A DNA stretch of 64,000 nt from SMAG-U1939 sp036376595 (GTDB lineage Bacteria; Chloroflexota; Ktedonobacteria; Ktedonobacterales; JADMIN01). The position numbers were made by a program, and so were the translations under genes. The stretch spans positions 32,406 to 96,405 of the forward strand of contig DASVAA010000102.1 of NCBI GenBank assembly GCA_036376595.1, given 5' to 3'. The notes beneath the pieces were generated by a model. The model did no database searches and was not told the DNA's origin. It saw nothing but the letters and a program-made list of their open reading frames with translations. Below are positions 41,307-51,416 of this stretch, in pieces; the first letter of the stretch is position 1, and each line of letters starts with the position of its first letter.

Positions 41307-42860
41307 CTATGCCGCGATCAGCGCCGCCAGCTTCGCTTCCGCCGCGCGCAGGCGTTTGAGCGTGCGCTCCTTGCCCAGCACCGCCAGCGTCTCCGGCAGG
41401 CCGGGCGTCTCTTTGCGCCCGCTCGCCGCCACGCGCACCAGCATGAAGACCGGCCCGCGGTCGGGCACCTGGCTGCCGTCGGCTTTGGTGCGGATGAAGC
41501 CGTGGCCGACCACGAACTCGTCGAGGGCCTTCAGCAGCGCGTCGGGCGACCAGTCTCGCAGCTCGGCGAGCACCGGAATCAATGCCCGTAGCGCCTCAAC
41601 CCCCCCCTGCGCATCGAGGCTCTTGCCCAGCAGCAGGCTCGCATCGTACTCCGGCTGCTCCTCGAAGAAGAAGCGCGTCACCTCCGGCGCCTGCGCCAGC
41701 GTCTTGAGGCGCTCGTGGTCCAGCGTCAGCGCGGCCCGCACGTACTCGCGGTCCAGCCGCTCCGACGTGCCCGCTGGCAGCGCCGCCTCCAGGAACGGCC
41801 ACGCCGCCTCGGTCAGTTGATCCGGCGTCAGCTCGCGGATGTAGTGGCCGTTGAACCACTCCAGCCGGTCACGATCGAATATCGAGGGCGACGAGCCGAT
41901 GCGATGCAGGTCGAAGATCTCGGTCAGCCGCTCGGGCGTGAAGAACTCGGTCTTGTCGTCGTACGACCAGCCGAGCAGCACGAGGTAGTTGACCAGCGCC
42001 TGCGGCAGGTAGCCCATCGTGCGGTACTCCAGCAGCGGCAGGGCGCCGTGGCGCTTGCTCAGCTTGCTGCGGTCCGGCGCCAGCACCAGCCCGACGTGGA
42101 TCACCTCCGGCTCGTCCCAGCCGAACGCGCGGTAGACCTGGGCGTAGCGCGGCGCGCTGGAGATGTACTCCTCGCCGCGGATCACGTGGGTGATTGCCAT
42201 CAGGTGGTCGTCCACGATGTTGGCGAAGTTGTAGGTCGGGTAGCCGTCGGACTTGAGCAGCACCATGTCGTCGAGCTGCTCGTTCTTGACGGTGATGTCG
42301 CCGCGCAGGAAGTCGTGATAGGTCGTCGTGCCGGTTTCGGGCGCGGCGAAGCGCACCACTGGCACGATGCCTGCCGCCTCGCGCTCGGCGCGCTGCTGGG
42401 GCGTCAGATAGCGGCAGCGGCGATCGTAGCCCTCCGGCACGCCGCGCGCGCGCTGCTCCTGGCGCATCTGCTCCAGCTCGGCCTCCGAGCAGTAGCAGCG
42501 GTACGCGGCGCCCTTCTCCAGCAGCAGCTCGGCGTGCTCGCGGTAGAGGGCCAGCCGCTCCGACTGGAAGTACGGCCCATACGGCCCGCCGACCTCCGGC
42601 CCCTCGTCCCAATCCAGACCGAGCCAGCGCAGCCCATCCAGGATGCTATCTAGCGCGCCGGGCACCAGCCGCTTCTGGTCGGTATCCTCGATGCGCACGA
42701 GGAATTGGCCGCCGGTGCTGCGCGCGGCGAGCCAGGCGAAGATCGCCGTGCGGTAGTTACCGATGTGCGGCAGGCCGGTAGGGCTGGGCGCGAAGCGCGT
42801 GCGGATCGGGCGCACACTGGGCGCGGGCGCGTTGGACGTATCGGACGACGTAGCGGGCAC
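41307..42860 (-). CDS. gltX: Glutamyl-tRNA synthetase, copy 2
   Basis: 517 residues. Motifs are PSPTGLPHIGNYRTA (HIGH region), VRIEDTDQKR, zinc site CYC...YDRRC in YRCYCSEAELEQ, RGEEYISSAPRY and the KMSKS loop SKLSKRHGA. This copy is closer to the common bacterial GluRS than copy 1. The GTG start at 42860 follows GAGGAG. Two GluRS in one genome usually split discriminating and tRNA-Gln-charging activity. Confidence 0.95.
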   Translation of the reverse strand: MPATSSDTSNAPAPSVRPIRTRFAPSPTGLPHIGNYRTAIFAWLAARSTGGQFLVRIEDTDQKRLVPGALDSILDGLRWLGLDWDEGPEVGGPYGPYFQSERLALYREHAELLLEKGAAYRCYCSEAELEQMRQEQRARGVPEGYDRRCRYLTPQQRAEREAAGIVPVVRFAAPETGTTTYHDFLRGDITVKNEQLDDMVLLKSDGYPTYNFANIVDDHLMAITHVIRGEEYISSAPRYAQVYRAFGWDEPEVIHVGLVLAPDRSKLSKRHGALPLLEYRTMGYLPQALVNYLVLLGWSYDDKTEFFTPERLTEIFDLHRIGSSPSIFDRDRLEWFNGHYIRELTPDQLTEAAWPFLEAALPAGTSERLDREYVRAALTLDHERLKTLAQAPEVTRFFFEEQPEYDASLLLGKSLDAQGGVEALRALIPVLAELRDWSPDALLKALDEFVVGHGFIRTKADGSQVPDRGPVFMLVRVAASGRKETPGLPETLAVLGKERTLKRLRAAEAKLAALIAA

Positions 42861-42901
42861 GGAAGACGACTCCTCGGGATGCTAGGTGTGGATCTGCCAC
42901 T

Positions 42902-42960
42902 CGCGGCCATCAATGGCCGGCGCACGGGCGACTACTCGCGGCCATCAATGGCCGGCGCAA
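42902..42960. repeat. Two family C palindromes in tandem
   Basis: TCGCGGCCATCAATGGCCGG at 42901 and again from 42936, each followed by CGCA, and then a GGGCGTGAACGCCC hairpin at 42969-42982, the same order as at 30141-30183. Confidence 0.8.
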
Positions 42961-43061
42961 GAGTGATTGGGCGTGAACGCCCGCATGATCCGGCAACAAT
43001 AGATGGCACGCGAAGACACGCACGCTACAGCATATCACACCGAGCGGGCCGTTCGCTGGAG

Positions 43062-44219
43062 CTACGAAGCGGGTGCGTGTGGCGCTCGCGCGGCGCGGTA
43101 GGCGAGCAACGCCAGCGCGATCCAGCCGAGCAGCAGGCCGAGGAAGGCGGTGAAGATGCCGTTGTCGCTGGTCCAGGGGCCGGCGGGCAGGCCGGGCGCG
43201 CCATGCCCCGCGACCACCACGCCCACGCCGGCATCGGCCAGCGCGGCGAGTCCCGTCGCCACCAGCAGCCAGATCGCCGCCCAGGCGCAGAAGCGCCACG
43301 AGACCGGACCCCACCACAGCCCGACCAGCAGCTCCAGCGCGCCGAGGCCCAGGAGCGCGCCGGCGGCGTAGAGCGCCAGCAGGCCGTCGAAGGTGGAGGC
43401 GTAGGCGCTGATACCATAGCCCAGCGACGAGCCGAAGGGCGTGCCCAGGCAGCGGCCCGAGACTAGTGGCACGCCGGTGCAGCCGACGCTGGCCCACGGG
43501 AAGACGAAGACGCCGATGCCCCAGATCACGAGGCCGGCGGTGAGCAGACCCATCCCTGGCAGCCGCCCGGACACGTGCGGCACGTACAGCGCCGCGAAGC
43601 GTCCCTCGTGCCGCCGCGCCTGGACCATACCCACGATCAGCACGATGACGGCGATGATGCAGAGCGCGAGACTCGCCAGGTGCAGATAGTAGGCCGTGAG
43701 CGGCTGGGGGACATCGGTGATGGTGAGGCTGCGCGGCGAGAGGTTGGGGTCCAGCGCGATCGTGCCGCCCTGGCGCACGCCCGCCAGCGTCGCCGGCTCG
43801 ACGACGATAGTCAGCGCGGTCCAGAGCACGAAGCAGAGCAAGCCGACCAGCGCCAGCGGCGAACGCGAGCGGCGCAACAGCAGCGGCAGTAGCAGCACGC
43901 CGGCGATGCTGATCGCGCTCCACTTCGCGCTGCCGAGCGCGCTGGCGACATCGCCCGGCGAGAGCAGCGGCTGGTATCCCTGCTGCTGCGGGCCGATGCC
44001 GCTGACGCCGACCCACGGCAGCCAGGCGGTCACCAGGTAGCCGGCTGCGCCGATTGCCGCCAGCGCGCAGCCGAGTCCCCACAGCGGCACGCGCCGTCGC
44101 GCCTCGCCGCCCGGCCACAGCGGGGCAGTCACCTCAATCCTCGCTGGCGCCGCCGGGCGTCCACCGGACGCCCCTACGCCATCGCCTCCACTGCCACTGC
44201 CGCTACCGCTTGCGCTCAT
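43062..44219 (-). CDS. Polytopic membrane protein of unknown function
   Basis: 385 residues with about nine predicted helices (LGCALAAIGAAGYLVTAWLP, ISIAGVLLLPLLL, LVGLLCFVLWTALTIVV, LASLALCIIAVIVLIVGMV and others). The PWASVGCTG and SGRCLG segments after the middle helices hold two Cys likely outside. ATG 44219 has GGGGAGG upstream. The disordered Gly/Ser N-terminus contains GVGASGGRPAA, encoded by a family A palindrome at 44155-44177. No motif points to a function. Confidence 0.65.
   Translation of the reverse strand: MSASGSGSGSGGDGVGASGGRPAAPARIEVTAPLWPGGEARRRVPLWGLGCALAAIGAAGYLVTAWLPWVGVSGIGPQQQGYQPLLSPGDVASALGSAKWSAISIAGVLLLPLLLRRSRSPLALVGLLCFVLWTALTIVVEPATLAGVRQGGTIALDPNLSPRSLTITDVPQPLTAYYLHLASLALCIIAVIVLIVGMVQARRHEGRFAALYVPHVSGRLPGMGLLTAGLVIWGIGVFVFPWASVGCTGVPLVSGRCLGTPFGSSLGYGISAYASTFDGLLALYAAGALLGLGALELLVGLWWGPVSWRFCAWAAIWLLVATGLAALADAGVGVVVAGHGAPGLPAGPWTSDNGIFTAFLGLLLGWIALALLAYRAARAPHAPAS
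44155..44177. repeat. Family A palindrome within the N-terminal coding region
   Basis: GGGCGTCC-ACC-GGACGCCC plus CTAC; on the coding strand the eight codons VGASGGRP. Confidence 0.85.
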
Positions 44220-44303
44220 GTCGCCGCCTCCCCTCACCATTCCGGCTCAATCCTCAGCGGCACTAGTGTACACGAGCGCGCGGCGATGCGCCAGACAGGT
44301 GCT

Positions 44304-47300
44304 TCACGCCCGGCGGCGCCACGCGGGACAGCCTGCCGTACGACCTTTGGGATCGCGCAGCTTATACGCGGCGTCGTGGCCGCAGTAGAAACGGGAATTG
44401 GTGTGGAACTGGTAGAAGGCGCAGGCCTCGCAGATGTGGGCTGCCGTTGACAGAGGGACCGGATGGCGGACAGGCTCCGGCGTCGTGGGCTGGCCGTCGC
44501 CCCACCGAGGACGCGAAGGCTCGTTCGGCGGCGCTCGGTGCGGCAGCTCATCTGTGCAGTCGGGCTGTTCTCCTGCGGGAGTCACAGCCTCACGTTCTAG
44601 ATGTGGCGCCTGGGGCCGGCTTGGGAACGGGATCGGCTCGCTCGCGGACGCGCCTTGCTGCGCGGACGAGACTGTCAGCACCGCGACAGCTACCGGCGTG
44701 CCCTGACGCACCTGATCCAGCGCATGGAAGACCTTGTCGATCTCCCCCGTCTGATCATGCACCCAATCGCGCGACCAGATGCGATGGATGTGCCAGCCGA
44801 GGCGTTCGAGCTGCTGCTGGCGCAGACGGTCGCGGTCACGTGCGGTCTTGGCCGAGTGATAGGTCGCGCCGTCGCACTCGATGCCCAGCAGATACCGTTC
44901 CGGGTGGCTGGGATCGCGCACGGCGAGGTCAATGTAGTAGCCGGCGCAGCCAACCTGCGATGTAAGCGTAAGTCCACGCGCGGTGAGGGCGTCGTATACA
45001 GCTTCCTCGAAAGGTGAATCGAACCCCGAGCGCGCGCCGTCGCTGGACAGCGCGCGCACCTGCTCAGTCAGCACGCCCGGACCCTGCTCGGCATACGCCA
45101 GGTAGTCGCGTAACGTACGAGCGCCGGCCGACGCCATGTTGGGCGGCAAATCGGCGGCGCGGATCGAAGCGACCAGCACCACCTGCTCGCGGGCGCGAGT
45201 CACGGCGACGTTGAGCCGCCGCTCGCCGCCCTCGCGGTTGACCGGCCCGAAGTTGAGCGTCAGCTTGCGCACGGGGTGTTCTGGCGGGGCGTCGTAGCCA
45301 TAGCCAATGCTGAGCAGGATCACATCACGCTCATCGCCCTGTACGCTTTCGAGGTTCTTGACGAAGAATCCGTGGTCGTCGTTCTCTTCGAGCTGCTGCT
45401 CGATCGCCGTGCCGAGCGTGCGGTCGCGCTTGAGCCGGCGCTCGATCTCGTCGCGAACCGCCTGCTGCTGAGATTGGCTCATCGTCACCACGCCGAGCGT
45501 TGTCTGAGGATGCCGCCGCAGGTGCTCGATGGCGAGATCGACCACGCGCGCTGCCTCGATCTTATTCGTATGCGAGCCGCCGCGATCGTAAACTCCATCG
45601 CCGACATACTCGAAGCGCACGCCTTCCGCATGCTCGGTTTGCGGGCCGGGGAAGGTTTGCAGCGCGTTGTGGTAGAAGTGCGCGTTCGAGAAGGCGATCA
45701 GCGACTCGTGACGGCTGCGGTAGTGCCAGCGCAGCATGCGCCGGTCTGGGAAGGCGGCGTCACACTCCTCCAGGATGCTGGCGGTGCGCTCGTTCTGCGA
45801 TGATGGAGCGCCTTCAGCATCATCCTCGTCCTCGTCGCCAGCATAGGCGGCGGTGAAGAAGCGGGTCGGCGGAAGCTGTTTCTCGTCGCCGACGACGATC
45901 AACTGCGCGCCACGGAAGATGGCGCAGATCGCGTCTTCAGGGCAGACCTGCGACGCCTCGTCGAAGATCACGACGTCGAAGAGCTGGTCGCCCGACTCGA
46001 CGTACTGGCTGATGCTCAGCGGACTCATCATCCAGCACGGCTTGAGCCGCACCAGCGCGGGTCCTGTGCGCCGGACAATCTGACGAATTGCCGGGTGTCT
46101 TTTGTTGTTCACCTCGCGGCGCAGCGCGCTATACGCGGCGCCGAGCGGCGTCATCGTGTCGGAGAGCGCCTGCCTCACCGCACCTCGCCGCAACGCGCCC
46201 AGGTTCGTCCGCAGCCGCGTGCATGCCAGTCGCAGGTGACGCTCATCCTGCTGGCCGAAGCGGGCGATCAATTGCTCGTGCAGCTCGCCGCGGAATCGGC
46301 GCAGCGCCAGCTCGGCTTCCAACACGGCGTCGAGCCAGATCTGGTAGAAGCGCTTCTCGTAGCGGTCGGGGAGGTCCCGCGGGAAGTGGCCCTCGCGCAG
46401 CCCGGCGGCGACGAAGCCCTCCAGCCCGAGTGCCTCACAGCGCCGCCGCTGTTCCAGGCATGCTACCCAGCGCTCCAGCTCAGGCAGGTGCTCAAGCCGC
46501 GCCGCAACCGCATCGCGCAGGGTGCCAAGTGGAAGGGTGCCGAGCGATGATGCTGGCGCCAGCAGCACCGCACGCGGCAGCACCGTGTCGCTGAAGCGCA
46601 GCGCCTCGTCAATCCGCGCCAGCGCCGCTTCGCCATCATGCGCCAGCGCGCCCACGCGCTGCAGCGTCTCCAAGTCGCCCTCGCCTGAGACAAGCCGCCG
46701 CACTGCTTCGGGCGGTGGTGCCGAGCTATAGAGCGCCCCGAAGCCGTCGATCCAGGCGATGGTCGCGCGAATGGCCTCCCAGTTGGAGCTCAATCCGGCA
46801 TCGTAGCGCCCAAGCAGATCCGCGAGCGTCTGTTGCCGATCGGAGAACCACGCGAGGATGCCGGCGACGGATTGTGCCAGGCGCAGATCATCGCAGAGGG
46901 CGCTCCACGCGAGCGGCGCAGGAGCCTGAGGTTCTCGCCGGCACGCCACGAGAGCATCAGCGGCGCGCCAATAGTTGCTGAGCGCCGAGTGCATGCCGGA
47001 CAAGGACTCGCTCAACGTCCCCAGTTCAGCGTCCGCGAGGTCCACGAGACCTTCGCAGACCCGTTCCGGCACGAAGAACCGCGTGAGATCGTCTGAGACG
47101 GCATGCCATCGCGTCAGGAATTCAGCCAGACGATCGCGCTGCGTGCGCAGCGTGCTCAACCCACGCGGCTGCCCGGTCGCCAGTCGCGCGATTTCTGGCG
47201 GCAGGCCATCGGGATAGTAAAGGCTGAGACGATCGGTCCAGAGTATGGCTGCCGTCACGCGCTGCCAGTCGGTCTGCACGCCATCGAAGAGCGGCCCCAG

Positions 47301-49685
47301 CGCACCCGCGTGCTCGAGGCGCCGCTGCTCCAGGGCTTGCTCGCCGACCTGGAGCTGTTCCGCAAGCAAGACGTCCGCCTGCCAGTCGTTATGCGCTTGT
47401 CGCTGTTCGTCACGCAGACAGGCGCGCAGCGCCCGCACATCGGCGTAGTAACTCGGCCACAGAAAGCGGAGCGGCGAGGGGTACAGGGTGCAAAAGCGCG
47501 CGGCGAGAGCGGGGATGTCGAGCGCCAGAAGTGATTCGGTGTATCGGGCGCTGAGCGTTGCCCGCTGCCGCGCATACGCGGTGTAGCGGTCGCGCGCGTC
47601 GAGTGCGACAACGCGGTCGTGCGCGTAAGCACTTCGGTCGAGCCAGCCCACCGGTGGCCCCGGTGTCTCAAGCAGCCAGTTGGCACTCGCGAGCAGGTCG
47701 TCCACATCGGCAATGGACTTCGGTTCCGGCCGGGCGCACGTGCGCGCCAAATCGCGTGCCGCGGCTGAGAGCTGCGGCAGCAGCGTCTCCGCGCTTCGGA
47801 GGGTTTCATCCAATACCGGCCGGTCGGTCAGGAAGATCTCGTGCGGGTCGCGGCGTCCCGGCGGAACAGCAGCTACAGCCGGCGCGATGCCCGCATCGAG
47901 CGCGTCGAGCAGCGTGGTGTGATTGAGCGACAGGGCGGAATCCTCGAAGCGCGGATCGAAGCTGGAACGCAGCTCGCGATACCGCTCGCTCTGTTCGCTC
48001 GCCTCGGCAACGAGCGGGCGCAGCTGTGCCAGCACCTCGGTTTCCAGCCATGTCTCAGGGGGCCGCGGACTCAGCGAAGCAGCCCCAGCACGCCGCAGTG
48101 TACGGATCGCATCGGCGAACGTGGGGTGCTCGATATTCTCACACAAGAGAGCGGCGAGCGCCTGGAGCGTCTCATCCAGCGAGTCCGCCCGGGCATTCAA
48201 TTGGGTGTAGGCGGCACGGATGTTGCCTTCCAGCTCGAGCGAATAGTCCGTGATAGTCGCGTTGCGCCAGGGATGTGTGGCGTTGCGGTCGAGCACGTCG
48301 GCGAAGGTGAGCAGCTCCTCCAGCGCGCGGCGGCGCTGAGCGTGCTGCTCGCGTGTCGTCTGCCCCACGCCTGTGAGCGGCACCGCGGAGTCGGGGGTCG
48401 CGGCGAGCTGCGCCAGCACGCCATAGGCGTCCCACACGGAGCGATCCAGCGGCACGCGCGGGCGATGCAGCGCGGCGATGTAGTCGTTCAGCTCGCCGCG
48501 CGAGCGCGCGACCGCATCCGACGCGCGCTCCCAGTCGCCATCGGTTGCCGCGGTGGTGCCCGCGCGATTTTCGGCATCAGTCAGTGCCTGGGCAAGGTCA
48601 GTGATGAGCTGTTTCTTGTCGGTGTTGTGACTATGCAGATCGAGGAGAAAGTCGCCCAATCCGGCATCGCTAAGTCGCTGGCCGACCACCTCCAGCGCGG
48701 CGCGCTTCTCGCTGACGAAGAGCACGCTGCGGCCCTGTCCCAGACACTCGGCGATGATGTTGCCGATCGTCTGGCTCTTGCCGGTCCCCGGCGGTCCGCG
48801 CAGCACGAAGCTGGCCCCGGCCTTGGCCGCCACAATCGCCTCCTGTTGGCTCGAATCGGCGTCGAGGATTTCGAGCACGTCGCGCGGCGGCACCTTGCGA
48901 TCCAGCTCTTCGGCCGGGTAGAGACCTCCCGGTCGCGGCAGCGCGAGTCGCTCGCCGCCCAACAACCGCAGCAGTGGATGCGCCAGCACCTCCGCTGTGT
49001 GGCGCTTCATGTCCTGATACATGACGAGCTTCTGAAACGAGAAGATGCCCAGGTGAACTTCGGCGGCGATCTCGCGGTTGTCCCCTCGCAGCGCAGTATC
49101 CAGTGCGGCGAGGAGCGCATCCCATGGCGGCAGCGTCTCGCGCCCAGCGGCCGCTCCGCCTGTGGGTGAGCCTGCCGCGGCCGATTCACAGAGCGCGGCG
49201 AAGCCTGGCAGTTGCACGCCGAAGTCATGGCGGAACTTCTCGGCGAGCGTCGGGTTGACCTCGATCTCTTCATCCACCGCTCGCGCGATGGAGTACGTGC
49301 CCAGTGCTCCCTCGCGCTTCAGCTCCACCGGCACCAGGACCAACGGGGAGCTGATCGTCTCGTCGCTAGTCGCCGACTCCTTCCAGCGCAGCATGCCAAA
49401 GGCGACGTAGAGCACGTGTGTGCCACGGTCATTGAACGCTTCGCGCGCCCGGGCGCGCAGCCGATTGAGGCGCTTCTCACACTCTTCGGGGATGTCGGTG
49501 GCGCCGGGATCCACATGGTAGGGCCGCGGACGGGAGCCGGCGAGGCGCCGGAAGAGGTCGCTCGCATCGTCCAGCAACTGCACACCTCGTGCGCCGCGCA
49601 TCGTGCCATAGTAGAGCAGATTGTTGCGCCGACTCATATCAAGCAGATCGTTCTGCCACGCTTGTAGCTTGCTCTCCAATGACAC
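44304..49685 (-). CDS. Very large SF1 helicase-nuclease (DUF4011 / AAA / Vsr-like nuclease)
   Basis: 1,793 residues. The N-terminal DUF4011-type segment (QAWQNDLLDMSRRNNLLYY) is followed by Walker A LRGPPGTGKSQTIGNIIAECL (~296). A ~800-residue helical region has no recognised domain. Then come FDEASQVCPEDAI (~1238) with VVGDEKQLPP and helicase motifs to ERRLNVAVTRAREQVVLVAS (motif VI). A Vsr/DUF559-like nuclease (~1555-1640: FEEAVYDAL, GIECDGATYHS, ERLGWHIHRIWSRDW) and a C-terminal zinc-like cluster CEACAFYQF...CGHD...CPAW follow. Helicase-Vsr proteins of this kind occur in phage-defence genes; the role is inferred. Start uncertain: GTG 49685 has a plausible ribosome-binding site; ATG 49724 and TTG 49796 are alternatives. 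Confidence 0.82.
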   Translation of the reverse strand: MSLESKLQAWQNDLLDMSRRNNLLYYGTMRGARGVQLLDDASDLFRRLAGSRPRPYHVDPGATDIPEECEKRLNRLRARAREAFNDRGTHVLYVAFGMLRWKESATSDETISSPLVLVPVELKREGALGTYSIARAVDEEIEVNPTLAEKFRHDFGVQLPGFAALCESAAAGSPTGGAAAGRETLPPWDALLAALDTALRGDNREIAAEVHLGIFSFQKLVMYQDMKRHTAEVLAHPLLRLLGGERLALPRPGGLYPAEELDRKVPPRDVLEILDADSSQQEAIVAAKAGASFVLRGPPGTGKSQTIGNIIAECLGQGRSVLFVSEKRAALEVVGQRLSDAGLGDFLLDLHSHNTDKKQLITDLAQALTDAENRAGTTAATDGDWERASDAVARSRGELNDYIAALHRPRVPLDRSVWDAYGVLAQLAATPDSAVPLTGVGQTTREQHAQRRRALEELLTFADVLDRNATHPWRNATITDYSLELEGNIRAAYTQLNARADSLDETLQALAALLCENIEHPTFADAIRTLRRAGAASLSPRPPETWLETEVLAQLRPLVAEASEQSERYRELRSSFDPRFEDSALSLNHTTLLDALDAGIAPAVAAVPPGRRDPHEIFLTDRPVLDETLRSAETLLPQLSAAARDLARTCARPEPKSIADVDDLLASANWLLETPGPPVGWLDRSAYAHDRVVALDARDRYTAYARQRATLSARYTESLLALDIPALAARFCTLYPSPLRFLWPSYYADVRALRACLRDEQRQAHNDWQADVLLAEQLQVGEQALEQRRLEHAGALGPLFDGVQTDWQRVTAAILWTDRLSLYYPDGLPPEIARLATGQPRGLSTLRTQRDRLAEFLTRWHAVSDDLTRFFVPERVCEGLVDLADAELGTLSESLSGMHSALSNYWRAADALVACRREPQAPAPLAWSALCDDLRLAQSVAGILAWFSDRQQTLADLLGRYDAGLSSNWEAIRATIAWIDGFGALYSSAPPPEAVRRLVSGEGDLETLQRVGALAHDGEAALARIDEALRFSDTVLPRAVLLAPASSLGTLPLGTLRDAVAARLEHLPELERWVACLEQRRRCEALGLEGFVAAGLREGHFPRDLPDRYEKRFYQIWLDAVLEAELALRRFRGELHEQLIARFGQQDERHLRLACTRLRTNLGALRRGAVRQALSDTMTPLGAAYSALRREVNNKRHPAIRQIVRRTGPALVRLKPCWMMSPLSISQYVESGDQLFDVVIFDEASQVCPEDAICAIFRGAQLIVVGDEKQLPPTRFFTAAYAGDEDEDDAEGAPSSQNERTASILEECDAAFPDRRMLRWHYRSRHESLIAFSNAHFYHNALQTFPGPQTEHAEGVRFEYVGDGVYDRGGSHTNKIEAARVVDLAIEHLRRHPQTTLGVVTMSQSQQQAVRDEIERRLKRDRTLGTAIEQQLEENDDHGFFVKNLESVQGDERDVILLSIGYGYDAPPEHPVRKLTLNFGPVNREGGERRLNVAVTRAREQVVLVASIRAADLPPNMASAGARTLRDYLAYAEQGPGVLTEQVRALSSDGARSGFDSPFEEAVYDALTARGLTLTSQVGCAGYYIDLAVRDPSHPERYLLGIECDGATYHSAKTARDRDRLRQQQLERLGWHIHRIWSRDWVHDQTGEIDKVFHALDQVRQGTPVAVAVLTVSSAQQGASASEPIPFPSRPQAPHLEREAVTPAGEQPDCTDELPHRAPPNEPSRPRWGDGQPTTPEPVRHPVPLSTAAHICEACAFYQFHTNSRFYCGHDAAYKLRDPKGRTAGCPAWRRRA

Positions 49686-49820
49686 GTTGCGCTCACTTCC
49701 CGATGAGGTACAGCTTGCGGCCATGGCCGCTAATGAGGTGGTTGGTATGGGGCATGAGAGTGCGTTGCGGGGTGATGGATATGCGACCGGTCCCAATGCC
49801 TCACATTGAGATACGAGCCT

Positions 49821-49849
49821 ATGGTAGATTAAGCAACGCTGTATGTCAA
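49821..49849 (-). promoter_or_regulatory. Promoter of the helicase-nuclease gene
   Basis: Minus strand TTGACA (49844-49849), 17-bp spacer, TACCAT (49821-49826); start near 49814. It gives this gene its own strong promoter rather than read-through from the ABC ATPase gene. Confidence 0.75.
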
Positions 49850-49946
49850 TATATCCGACTCGTCCGTCATGCGTACACAGAATGCGTGCGCCTCCTCCAA
49901 AATGAAGAGGGGGCGCCTACTCGACTGGGAATCAACACAGCAATTG

Positions 49947-51077
<1,131 letters not shown>

Positions 51078-51416
51078 CGGGAGACCCTCCTACCGTGTCA
51101 CTCCGCTTGGGAATCTGGCACCGCGATTGTGTCGCATCTTTGCGACAGCGGCGGCCGGCGGCTGTATTGCCCCCGACCGGAACATGTTGATGAGACACTA
51201 TACAAGCGACGAGTGGGTGACTGCCACGACCGCAATTACCGCGCCGCAGCTTGGGCGCCTTTCCTGCCGTCCAGCATACACCATCACGAAGCCGTTTGAC
51301 GCCGCGTGCCGTCCCCAGATAGACTGCATCTCGCATTGTGCGCGACGCCGTCAGCCCACGAGGGCCGAGCAATCCCACGCGCCCCGTCACTCCGCGCCGG
51401 ATAGGAGCATTCCGCG
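51078..51416. promoter_or_regulatory. 339-bp divergent region (ABC ATPase / malQ) with an operator-like palindrome
   Basis: A perfect inverted repeat TGTCGCA-TCTT-TGCGACA lies at 51130-51147, about 55 bp before the ATPase start. Its dyad form suits a LacI- or GntR-family sugar regulator. A single TTGCGACA half-site also occurs near 14491. No gene is seen in the remainder. Confidence 0.5.

Noticed and set aside
49862..49946. Terminator of the sugar ABC ATPase gene
   Set aside because: GCGCCCCCTC/GAGGAGGCGC can pair only imperfectly and no T tract follows, so it was not called.
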